Shown piece after piece: positions 9,201-15,174 of a stretch of DNA of 64,000 nucleotides. The notes under the pieces were generated by a model. It did not search any database. It had not been told where the DNA came from and saw nothing but the letters and a program-made list of their open reading frames with translations. Position 1 is the first letter of the stretch, and each line of letters starts with the position of its first letter. A program made the position numbers and the translations under genes. Source of the DNA: JALYXV01 sp963791545 (GTDB taxonomy: Bacteria; Actinomycetota; Acidimicrobiia; Acidimicrobiales; Palsa-688); the NCBI GenBank assembly GCA_963791545.1, contig CAWBSR010000001.1, forward strand, positions 186,001 to 250,000, read 5' to 3'.

Positions 9201-9642
9201 CATCCTCGTCGGACCCGGCAAACGCCTGATCGGCGTTGTCGAGGATCAGCAGGCAGTGCCGGCCGTTGCCCAGCCGGTCCAGCGCCTCGTCGAAGTTGCG
9301 CCGACCAAGGACGTGGGCGATGCGTTCTTGTGCCTCGGCGCCGGGACGACAATCCTCGAGGTCGACCCAGAACCGGCGGTGGACCGGTTGCCCCTTCTCA
9401 TCCTGCAGGTACCACTGCCGGACCCAGCGGGAGTTGGCCGCCCGCCGGCACACCGTGCTCTTGCCGGCGCCAAGCCGGCCGACCACGGCGACCAGGCACC
9501 GGGCGCTCAGCTGTTCCTGGACGGCAGCGGCGGCACTCAGGTGCTGGGAGCCGATGAAGGGCCGAGGATCCTCGGGCAGCCCTTCGCGGGGCTCGGGGAA
9601 CCTGACCTGCTCGATCTGCACCTTCCGTCGGGTCTTCAACAT
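6265..9642 (-). CDS. Large STAND-like P-loop NTPase with TPR array and disordered acidic tail
   Basis: 1,125 residues from ATG 9642. Residues 1-50 include RPFIGSQHL, typical of the lead-in to STAND/NB-ARC-like ATPases. Walker A is GRLGAGKST (55-63) and Walker B is LLILDNAD (131-138); SIVVTRQ further on resembles a sensor arm. A helical middle follows (about 240-540). Residues about 545-790 hold at least six 40-residue tetratricopeptide repeats with the core LQLGQVELARG. The last about 280 residues are Pro/Glu/Ala-rich and disordered, then end in a basic RRGRFRWRRRKEH patch. STAND proteins act as switch-like regulators or defence sensors, but no effector domain is recognisable here, so the role is unknown. 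It stands alone, with an AT-rich intergenic region upstream. Confidence 0.8.
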   Translation of the reverse strand: MLKTRRKVQIEQVRFPEPREGLPEDPRPFIGSQHLSAAAAVQEQLSARCLVAVVGRLGAGKSTVCRRAANSRWVRQWYLQDEKGQPVHRRFWVDLEDCRPGAEAQERIAHVLGRRNFDEALDRLGNGRHCLLILDNADQAFAGSDEDGTWARLVACVDRGASIVVTRQTVSDLPVERPWSAIVEVTGFGNHDEAQQLFDHLAPQHVADLRSAEIVAACDLLPLAVRILGGTAAGADLEAARLRTEPGIEGREGLDFALEVSAAMLDREDRYVWGALSLFPSGLSAEDIDQVVSGVPEPQTRTVRLFTAGIAHRCESGVRIPGPLRLPPAALDLDDAAESEAWRAYVKRAQALIGPATADGAHSGGAGTVANSADQSGRGGQRDRPAAADRATSEADSWMTRQIATLSRLVSRPALPDGSFDLACTALLLHQSSVAPDYLDRLLVRLVDRGLGGTAAGAETAAAAPPLSPAPSLKAQAAQLAAALEDQRRFGAAVLVAASLGEAQRRAGDSGAEAAALCLQGRAERLWSHFDAAETHLAEAHHHYEQLGDGVGQGCALFELGQVALDRGQLDDAETYLDEALELFAANGRPIGEANTNLELVRADLARGRVDSAERRLAAALDRYESAGDRLGFANACLQLGQVELARGKLDRAERHFGGALDGYEQAADKVGFANACLQLGQVELARGRLPSAERRFGGALAGYQQVDDQVGVANASLQLGQIDLARGQLAQAGPRLLQALAAYERIGDRIGVANSYLQLGQVNLGLGELDEADRRFSAARSAYDDIGDVTGSANSRHLTATLRSLQGRPIEAMTLFGEAARLHLSIGRRASAAWSLAGAARTCTGRAERTGYATDAVRLLEEAGQAEAAAELALQLRAPAFEPVPDPDVKRHSWPPPPRQPPPGPAPAAEPWPRAVVEPEPVAAEPEPEPATEPVLAGEPKPATEPVLAAEPAAEAASEPAAEASLQASVDSAPATFREPDTAPQTVIADADTDADDNAGPRPGLEPDRGLMSPDWTSALQAIRVSLLTPETPEAEAVRGEPEEPGAPAPRALYDQTAPDPGPAAAPEPTPDPGSPEADEAVESSLTLFQGDDTYEESRRGRFRWRRRKEHPPDPPTLPGMEIR
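7275..8010 (-). repeat. 120-bp tandem repeats encoding TPR units
   Basis: Within the NTPase gene a 120-base period is visible in the DNA as well as the protein. For example cccaactgcaggcaggcgtt at 7601-7620 recurs with one change at 7721-7740, with weaker copies at 120-base steps on either side. Such nucleotide similarity points to recent expansion or gene conversion of the TPR units. Confidence 0.8.
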
Positions 9643-9865
9643 CGGCGTACGAGACTACGGGTCACCAGCCGGCTCCGGGGGGAGTGGCGTGCCACCTGCC
9701 CCCCCAGGGTGCCGGGAACATCTCCACGACGATCCGGACAATGCGCTTGCCTAGGTGGGAAAAGGGGATCAGATACACCTCGTCGGATACGTTTTCGAAG
9801 CCCCGCGATATGAACACTTTGTCAAGTTTAGCTGAAAAGGCCCTCAATGCCGAGATTGCTGGTAT

Positions 9866-9894
9866 TTGAAAACGCAAGAACCTTTCGTTACCAT
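9866..9894 (+). promoter_or_regulatory. Candidate promoter for the M23-like gene
   Basis: TTGAAA (9866-9871) and TACCAT (9889-9894) are separated by 17 bases and fit actinobacterial sigma-A-type boxes (TAnnnT at -10). A start near 9901 would give an untranslated leader of about 57 bases before the leader frame. Confidence 0.35.
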
Positions 9895-9957
9895 TCCGCA
9901 TTCCTTGGGGGAATTGCAGCGGGGGCCTCGCTGTTCTGCGATTGGGAGGAAGAATCG

Positions 9958-9996
9958 ATGGCTGACGTCCTTCTTTTGCCAGGCCGTTACCGGTGA
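9958..9996 (+). CDS. Possible 12-residue leader peptide
   Basis: An ATG at 9958 follows a strong ribosome binding site (GGGAGGAAG, 9945-9953) and encodes MADVLLLPGRYR before TGA at 9994-9996. The stop overlaps a GTG at 9993 that is in frame with the M23-like gene, so it could couple translation. Alternatively this marks the 5' end of a gene whose signal sequence was disturbed. Speculative. Confidence 0.3.
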   Translation: MADVLLLPGRYR

Positions 9997-10031
9997 GGCT
10001 TCGGGGTTCACGACCAGCTCACGAGTCGTGG

Positions 10032-10778
10032 ATGTCACAGCGGCGGATACTGTGTCTTTTGTCGGCTGCGGGTTGCCTGATGACGGTGGATGCCTCGGTC
10101 CTGGCGCTCGGCGCCGTCAGCCAAGCTGGCCACCGGAGTCGTGCCGGCTCATCCCGAGCCATCCAGGGGCGGGCGCCTGGGTTGCGGGGAGCCGATCTGG
10201 CCGGCCTGGCGGTCGCCGCGGCCTTGCCTGACGGTCAGGCCCAGCCGGCGTCGAACGAGTCGTTGCTGGCGAAACACCTGACGCCGGGCGCCTTTCCGGG
10301 CGGCCGACCTGCGGGCGCGCCCGAGACGTCACCGACCACCGTTCCTCCGCACCCGGCCGCTTCGCCACCAGTCGCCGCGGCAGGGCCACGCGGCGGCCTA
10401 CCCCTTCCGGTCCAGTATCTCCGGCACGGCAGTGTGGACGGCGGTGTTGACTACACCGCCCCCGGAGGGACACCCCTGTTCGCGATGGGACCCGGCGTGA
10501 TCATCAAAGAGGGCGTCTCCGGTTTCGGGCCCAACGCCCCGGTGCTGCAGATCACCGGTGGCCCACTGGCCGGGCGGACCGTGTACTACGGCCATTCCGG
10601 TCCCAATCTGGTCCCGGTGGGAGCCCACGTCGTGGCGGGCCAGCAAATTTCCACGGTCGGGTATGGCAACGTCGGCATTTCATCGGGCCCGCATCTGGAG
10701 ATCGGGTTCTGGCCTCCAGCCGGCGGCCGATCCATGCTGGCCTATCTCAACGGATTGCTGGCCCAGATCCCTCGATAA
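10032..10778 (+). CDS. Secreted M23-like protein with degenerate zinc site
   Basis: 248 residues from ATG 10032; GTG 9993 is an alternative that adds 13 residues and overlaps a leader frame. The N-terminus (RRILCLLSAAGCLM) resembles a signal sequence. A Pro/Ala-rich linker runs to about 125. Residues 130-245 form an M23/LysM-endopeptidase fold (DGGVDYTAPGGTPLF, YYGHSG, SSGPHLEIGF). In active M23 enzymes the zinc ligands are HxxxD and the second His of HxH; here these positions are Asp136, Asp140 and Glu223, so two histidine ligands are missing, while His188 and His221 remain. It may therefore be a non-catalytic cell-wall binding or regulatory protein. Confidence 0.7.
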   Translation: MSQRRILCLLSAAGCLMTVDASVLALGAVSQAGHRSRAGSSRAIQGRAPGLRGADLAGLAVAAALPDGQAQPASNESLLAKHLTPGAFPGGRPAGAPETSPTTVPPHPAASPPVAAAGPRGGLPLPVQYLRHGSVDGGVDYTAPGGTPLFAMGPGVIIKEGVSGFGPNAPVLQITGGPLAGRTVYYGHSGPNLVPVGAHVVAGQQISTVGYGNVGISSGPHLEIGFWPPAGGRSMLAYLNGLLAQIPR

Positions 10779-10922
10779 ATACCCGGTTAGGGCGTTGTGG
10801 TCGTAGTTTGCCACGCCAGCGCGCCACCGGCCGCCGGCTGCAGCGCCCGCAGCCCGCTGGGGTCACCTCCCTGCGACTCGGCACGCATGATCGAGTGATC
10901 GGCATGGCAACGGGAGGTTGAG

Positions 10923-10940
10923 GCGCCGGAGCGGCGCTTT
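10923..10940 (+). terminator. Weak candidate hairpin terminator
   Basis: GCGCCG-gag-CGGCGC followed by TTT lies between the convergent M23-like and MFS genes. The stem is short, so this is tentative. The rest of 10779-10988 shows no gene. Confidence 0.3.
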
Positions 10941-10988
10941 GCGATCCCGCCCGTGATTTGCGGTCCGCGCTCCTCAATCCTCGGTTCC

Positions 10989-12584
10989 TCAGGCGACGAG
11001 GTCGGCTTCCAAAGGCGCCGCGGTTTCGCCGGCGATGGGCTCGATGGCGGCGACAGAGTGATCGACCGACGGGAGCCGGCGGGGGAGGACGAGGAAGGCG
11101 AACACGGCGCCCACCAGCACCACGCCGGCGCACACCATGGAGCCGCGGCTCAGACCGTCGATGAAAGACGAGTGGACGGCAGCGACGATGGTCCCCCGGG
11201 CTCCGGCGGGAGTCCCCTGGGCGATACCGAGGCCGGCGGCCGCCGACGATTGTGCGGCGTGGAGTGCCGACGCCGGGATCGGCAAACCATGCAGGCGGCG
11301 GGCGAGCGCGGGCCCGTACACCGACGAGAAAGCGGCACCGACGACCGCCACGCCGAAAGCCCCGCCCAACTCCCGGGTGACATCGTTGACGGCCGAGCCG
11401 ACGCCGGCCTTGGCGGGGGGCAGAACCGCCAGGATGGCCACCGTTGACGGGGCCGCCACGAACCCGAGACCGATGGCAATCAATACCATGGACACGATCA
11501 CCGCGCCGTAATACGGCGTGTGGGGTCCAATGCCCGTGGCGACGAGGAACCCGGCCCCCATGATGATCAGGCCCGCGGGGACCACGATCTTGGTCCCGAC
11601 CTTGGCCGCCAGGACGGGAGCGAGCGGCGCCACGGCGCCGGTGGCGATCGCGAAGGGGAGCGTGTGCAGACCGGCGGAGAGCGTGTCGTAGCCGCGCACC
11701 AGCTGGAAATACTGGGTGACCAGGAATATGAACCCGAAGAGGCCGAAGAACGACACCGTGATGGAGAAGCTGGCGGCGCTGAACCGGATGTTCTTGAAAA
11801 GGGCCACGTCGAGCATCGGTTGGGGTGTCCGACGCTCCCAGAGCGCGAAGGCGGCCAGCAATACCAGACCGAAGGCGTAGCCGCCCACCGTGCGAGGGGT
11901 AGTCCAGCCGTGGCCGGGCGCTTCGATGGTGGTGTAGACGAGGGCGCCAATGGCGACACTGGAGAGCACAAATCCCCGCCCGTCGAGGCGCGGCGCGGCC
12001 GGGTCCCGGCTGGTCGGTAGCAGCCACGCCCCGAGCCCGAGGGCGACGCCCGCGACCGGAAGGTTGACGAAGAAGATGGAACCCCACCAGAAGTGTTGCA
12101 GGAGCACGCCCCCCGTCAGCGGTCCGAGGGCGACGGCCAGGCCGACCACGCCGGTCCACACGCCGATGGCGGCCGCCCGCTCCTTGGGGTTGGTAAAGGT
12201 GTTGGTGAGGATGGCGAGGGTGGCCGGGAAGATCAGGGCGGCGGACAATCCCATCAGGCAGCGGGCCAGGATGAGCAGATGGATGGAACCGGATAGGCCC
12301 GCGAACACCGAGAAGGCGGCGAAGGCGGCGACACCGATCTGTAGGGCTCCCTTGCGCCCGTAGCGGTCGCCGAGGCTGCCGCCGACGAGGAGCAGCATGG
12401 CAAAGATCAGGGAATAGCCGTCGACGATCCATTGGAGCTGGCTGGTCGAGGCCCGGAGTTCCTCGCTCATGCGGGGCAGGGCGACATTGACAATCGTGTT
12501 GTCGACCACCGCCAGGAAGACGCTGATGCACAAAACGGCGAGGATCCCCCACCGGCGGCGGAAGATGGTTTGGGGATCGGTCAT
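10989..12584 (-). CDS. DHA2-family MFS drug efflux transporter
   Basis: 531 residues from ATG 12584, preceded by GGAGGC at 7 bases. About 14 hydrophobic segments fit the EmrB/QacA (DHA2) type of proton-driven multidrug antiporter. The first segment is LAVLCISVFLAVVDNTIVNVALP, with the D and N typical of this group, and the loop GDRYGRKG is the MFS signature. Divergent from a TetR repressor over 100 bases containing two palindromes, so it is probably repressed by it and induced by a toxic compound. Substrate unknown. Confidence 0.92.
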   Translation of the reverse strand: MTDPQTIFRRRWGILAVLCISVFLAVVDNTIVNVALPRMSEELRASTSQLQWIVDGYSLIFAMLLLVGGSLGDRYGRKGALQIGVAAFAAFSVFAGLSGSIHLLILARCLMGLSAALIFPATLAILTNTFTNPKERAAAIGVWTGVVGLAVALGPLTGGVLLQHFWWGSIFFVNLPVAGVALGLGAWLLPTSRDPAAPRLDGRGFVLSSVAIGALVYTTIEAPGHGWTTPRTVGGYAFGLVLLAAFALWERRTPQPMLDVALFKNIRFSAASFSITVSFFGLFGFIFLVTQYFQLVRGYDTLSAGLHTLPFAIATGAVAPLAPVLAAKVGTKIVVPAGLIIMGAGFLVATGIGPHTPYYGAVIVSMVLIAIGLGFVAAPSTVAILAVLPPAKAGVGSAVNDVTRELGGAFGVAVVGAAFSSVYGPALARRLHGLPIPASALHAAQSSAAAGLGIAQGTPAGARGTIVAAVHSSFIDGLSRGSMVCAGVVLVGAVFAFLVLPRRLPSVDHSVAAIEPIAGETAAPLEADLVA

Positions 12585-12608
12585 GTTGCCTCCGTCAGGT
12601 ACCGGGTA

Positions 12609-12622
12609 CTCTAGTACTAGAG
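12609..12622. promoter_or_regulatory. Palindromic operator candidate 1
   Basis: CTCTAGTACTAGAG is a perfect 14-base palindrome in the TetR/MFS divergent region, 24 bases upstream of the MFS start. Likely overlaps the MFS promoter or leader. Confidence 0.55.
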
Positions 12623-12630
12623 AGTAGTAG

Positions 12631-12647
12631 TACGATACCGTATCGTA
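12631..12647. promoter_or_regulatory. Palindromic operator candidate 2
   Basis: TACGATACCGTATCGTA is an 8+1+8 perfect palindrome centred between the divergent genes, a form and size typical of TetR-family operators. Confidence 0.6.
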
Positions 12648-12684
12648 GCAGTCAAGTGAATTCTTGCGCCAGGGGGAATGTGAA

Positions 12685-13263
12685 GTGTCCGAATCCGAAC
12701 CCGACCCGCGCATCACCCGCACCCGGGCGGTTGTCCTCGATGCCGCCACCAAGCTGCTGTCCGAGCAGGGCTCCTCAGGATTCACCGTGGATGCCGTAGT
12801 GGCCCGCTCCGGGGTCGCCAAGACGACGATCTACCGCCACTGGCCGAGCAAGGAAGACCTGTTCATGGCAGCCGTAGCCTGTTTCGAACAAGAGGAGAAG
12901 GTGCCCGATACCGGATCGCTGAGAGGTGATTTGGTGTCGCTCCTTTCCGCCCTGGGCTCGCAGCTGGCGACCGAGGAGTGGTCGAAGAGCCTTCCCGCGG
13001 TGCTCGACCGGGCCGAACACGACACCGAGGTCGCAGCACGACATCTCTCTATCGTCCGGCACCGATCGGGCCCCGCCCGCCGGTTACTGGAGCGGGCCCA
13101 GGAGCGGGGAGAGATCCGGGCGGACGTCGATGTGGACCTGCTGCTGTCGATCTTCGCCGGTGCCCTCTTCTATCGGCGGCTCATGGTTCATGAGGCGACC
13201 TCGGCGGGTCAGGTCGAGGAGATTGTCGACGGGGTCCTCAACGGTGTGAGCGTCGTTTCCTGA
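12685..13263 (+). CDS. TetR-family transcriptional repressor
   Basis: 192 residues from GTG 12685, preceded by AGGGGG. The N-terminal DNA-binding domain is classic: RAVVLDAATKLLSEQGSSGF, then VDAVVARSGVAKTTIYRHWPSKEDL. The rest is a helical ligand-binding/dimerisation domain of the usual length (TetR_C type). Divergent from the DHA2 efflux transporter, with two palindromes between them, so it most likely represses that gene and itself until a drug binds. Confidence 0.92.
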   Translation: MSESEPDPRITRTRAVVLDAATKLLSEQGSSGFTVDAVVARSGVAKTTIYRHWPSKEDLFMAAVACFEQEEKVPDTGSLRGDLVSLLSALGSQLATEEWSKSLPAVLDRAEHDTEVAARHLSIVRHRSGPARRLLERAQERGEIRADVDVDLLLSIFAGALFYRRLMVHEATSAGQVEEIVDGVLNGVSVVS

Positions 13264-13346
13264 TGTACCCGTCCGTCCGTATTCGGTAGCTACAGGACCG
13301 TCGACGGCAGCGTTCGCTACCTTGAGATTCCCCCAGCAAAAGGCCC

Positions 13347-13484
13347 TCAGGCCAGCTGTCCGTCGGCGCCCGGAGTCCGGAGTGCCTCTCGGACGTCAGC
13401 GATAGTTCGGGCGCCTTCAGCAATGGCGATCTCCAACAGCAACCTGGGCGATTGCCTCAGGCGCTCGAGAGCGGTCCGATCCAA
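13347..13484 (-). CDS. Possible 45-residue ORF overlapping the toxin 3' end
   Basis: A TTG-started frame overlaps the end of the DUF5615 gene in a different frame. It reads LERLRQSPRLLLEIAIAEG, then TIADVREAL, and looks protein-like: helical and rich in charged residues. It could be a small gene or the displaced tail of a frameshifted toxin. Low confidence. Confidence 0.25.
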   Translation of the reverse strand: MDRTALERLRQSPRLLLEIAIAEGARTIADVREALRTPGADGQLA

Positions 13485-13825
13485 CGTTCGCTGCCACTCA
13501 ATCCGTTCGGGTTATCGACGAGCACCTTCTCGATTGCGCGGGCGAGCAGACCGATCGTGGCACAGCTACGCGTCCGAGTGGAAGGTAGCCAGATAAGGCC
13601 ACCGTGCGTCCCTCCGCGAGCGAGGCACTCAGCCGCCAGTGGCCGGAAGTCCTTGACGTTGTTCGTGACTACGGCCCGACCTTCGTTGATCGCCGTTTCA
13701 AGAATAACCCTGTCGCTGCATCCAACGAGCTCGACGCGTTCGGCGACCGCAACAACGTCACGGCCCGCCTCTCGCAACAGAACTGCGATCTGCGGCGACA
13801 GTTGCTCGTCGAGGAGAGCCTTCAC
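13457..13825 (-). CDS. DUF5615 (PIN-like) putative toxin
   Basis: 122 residues from GTG 13825, overlapping the upstream DUF433-like gene as GTGA. The N-terminus MKALLDEQLSPQIAVLLREAG has the acidic pair Asp6-Glu7, and VVTNNVKDFRPLA carries a later acidic residue, as in the PIN_5/DUF5615 group. These are usually toxins or RNA-cleaving-type proteins paired with DUF433 antitoxins. Located beside a decayed integrase and tRNA-Thr, consistent with acquired DNA. Confidence 0.75.
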   Translation of the reverse strand: MKALLDEQLSPQIAVLLREAGRDVVAVAERVELVGCSDRVILETAINEGRAVVTNNVKDFRPLAAECLARGGTHGGLIWLPSTRTRSCATIGLLARAIEKVLVDNPNGLSGSERWIGPLSSA

Positions 13826-14235
13826 GCACGCAGCGCCTGCTCGCCCACGACCGCCGCGGCCCGTCCCCTTTCGTACTCGGATTCGTTGAGTTCGATCTGT
13901 TCGTCTATCTCCTCGCGATACTCGCCGTAGTAGGCGACAGCGGCCTCCACGAGCCCCGCAGGGACCTGTAGGTACTGCGCTGCTTCTTCGACCGATCCGT
14001 CGTTATCCCGAACCGTCGCGATGATCTCCCAAACGTCTAGCCCCCGGCCGATCACGCTGGCACGGCGCCCGCTAGGTCCATCCAGAAACTGGATCAGCGG
14101 ATGCAGGTCATGGCGCAAACCCTCTTCGACGTAGCGCTGCGCCAGTGTGCGTTCTGCCATCCCAACCCGGCGCGCTCGCTCTGCGAGCCCCTGCTTCGTT
14201 TTGGGTTCCAGCCGCAACGTGTAGTGATCAGCCAC
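13822..14235 (-). CDS. DUF433-type antitoxin with N-terminal RHH-like region
   Basis: 137 residues from GTG 14235. The N-terminus (MADHYTLRLEPKTKQGLAERARRVG) looks like a ribbon-helix-helix region for DNA binding. The middle RRASVIGRGLDVWEIIATVRDN and DGSVEEAAQYLQVPAGLVEAAVAYY match DUF433, a MerR-like fold found in antitoxins. Upstream partner of the DUF5615 gene. As with other such operons it probably represses its own promoter (inferred). Confidence 0.75.
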   Translation of the reverse strand: MADHYTLRLEPKTKQGLAERARRVGMAERTLAQRYVEEGLRHDLHPLIQFLDGPSGRRASVIGRGLDVWEIIATVRDNDGSVEEAAQYLQVPAGLVEAAVAYYGEYREEIDEQIELNESEYERGRAAAVVGEQALRA

Positions 14236-14297
14236 AAGAGGATTCTACCCCTCGGTACCACCAGGTGCCACACCGTGCCACGGACCGGAAGGTTCCA

Positions 14298-14862
14298 TCA
14301 GGAGTCCGGCCCGTCAGCCGGTACGTACTTCTGGCGCTCGGGCATCTCCGTGTCGGCCACCGGGTTGGGAAGTGCCCCTTCGCTCCACTTGCGAGCCAAC
14401 CGGCAAGCGCGGTGCAGCATCGCCCGGGCGGAGCGCACGCTGGCCTGACTCTGGCCCTGGACCTTCAACGTGCGGAAGTAGCGCTCGAAGCCCCAGGGGG
14501 CCGAGGTCGGCGATGCGCCGGCGGCCGATCGTGTCTTTGACGTGCAGCCGCCAGATCACCTCGTGGCGCCGGCTGGTCGCCGGCGACAGGTCGTCCCAGC
14601 CGTTGAGCCGCCACCCGGCGATGGCATCATTCACGGTCGTGGCCGGACCCCACGACGTCGGCCTGGCGTCGGAGTTGATCTCCTCCCAGTCGGCCGGCGC
14701 GTCCGCCTGGGCGGTCACCATGCGCGCCAATTCTCGTTCCGCGTCCCGCCGAGGCCCCTGCACGGTCCGGCTCCGGTGCTTTATCTTCCCGGAGTCGTCT
14801 CGTCCCAAATAGACCCGCAGCAACCATGATCCGTTGGGCTGCTTCCTGATCCTTCCGGCCAT
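14298..14862 (-). pseudogene. Truncated, frameshifted tyrosine integrase
   Basis: From ATG 14862 the protein begins MAGRIRKQPNGSWLLRVYLG, the arm-binding start of phage-type integrases, and continues into the helical core-binding domain (NGWDDLSPATSRRHEVIWRL, RRRIADLGPLG). Near 14490-14500, in a run of C and G, the frame breaks; another frame continues the domain as FERYFRTLKVQGQSQASVRS and ARAMLHRACRLARKW, ending at 14298. The catalytic domain with R-HxxR-Y is absent. The gene starts about 93 bases from the 3' end of tRNA-Thr, the usual arrangement for integrases using a tRNA attachment site. Confidence 0.8.
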
Positions 14863-14954
14863 TTCGCCCTCCAAGTTGTTGGACTAACTTGTTGGACTCA
14901 GCCGACCACACGGTAGTTGAAACTTCACACATAGGTCTCTGAACAGCACTCATG

Positions 14955-15030
14955 TGGAGCCCGAGAGCGGAATCGAACCGCTGACCTGCGCATTACGAGT
15001 GCGCTGCTCTACCGGCTGAGCTACTCGGGC
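14955..15030 (-). tRNA. tRNA-Thr (CGT)
   Basis: On the minus strand the 7-base acceptor arms GCCCGAG (15030-15024) and CTCGGGC pair, followed by an encoded CCA. The D-arm GCTCAGCCGGTAGAGC, the anticodon stem-loop GCGCA-CTCGTAA-TGCGC (anticodon CGT) and the T-loop GGTTCGATTCC are all present. It reads ACG threonine codons. Confidence 0.95.
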
Positions 15031-15174
15031 GGCCCACGATGGTATCCCAGGACCTCCACAGCGATTCGCCCGTTGCTCTGGCCCCCCGGGTCCACTTGAC
15101 CGTCACGGGGGCTTGGTAGCGTTTGTTGCAGCTTCCCCGGCTTCGGTTCACTCGACTTTGTAAGTGGAGGCGTC

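Larger units (their letters stand above)
9643..10031. other. AT-richer divergent intergenic region
   Basis: 389 bases between the NTPase gene and the M23-like gene. The portion 9770-9960 is distinctly richer in A and T than its surroundings. It holds a candidate forward promoter and a 12-codon leader frame (listed separately). A 79-residue minus-strand frame (9662-9901) has no recognisable features. I looked for a c-di-AMP riboswitch and did not find its core. Confidence 0.5.

Noticed and set aside
9662..9901. 79-codon minus-strand frame in AT-rich region
   Set aside because: No ribosome binding site or homology; likely arises from lower GC.
9860..10031. Possible c-di-AMP riboswitch before a wall-hydrolase-type gene
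   Set aside because: Such riboswitches often precede cell-wall genes, but I could not find the conserved core or a plausible fold.
13460..13490. Possible att duplicate of the tRNA-Thr 3' end (cgagagcgg)
   Set aside because: Only about 10 bases match and the site lies in the toxin coding region; likely chance.
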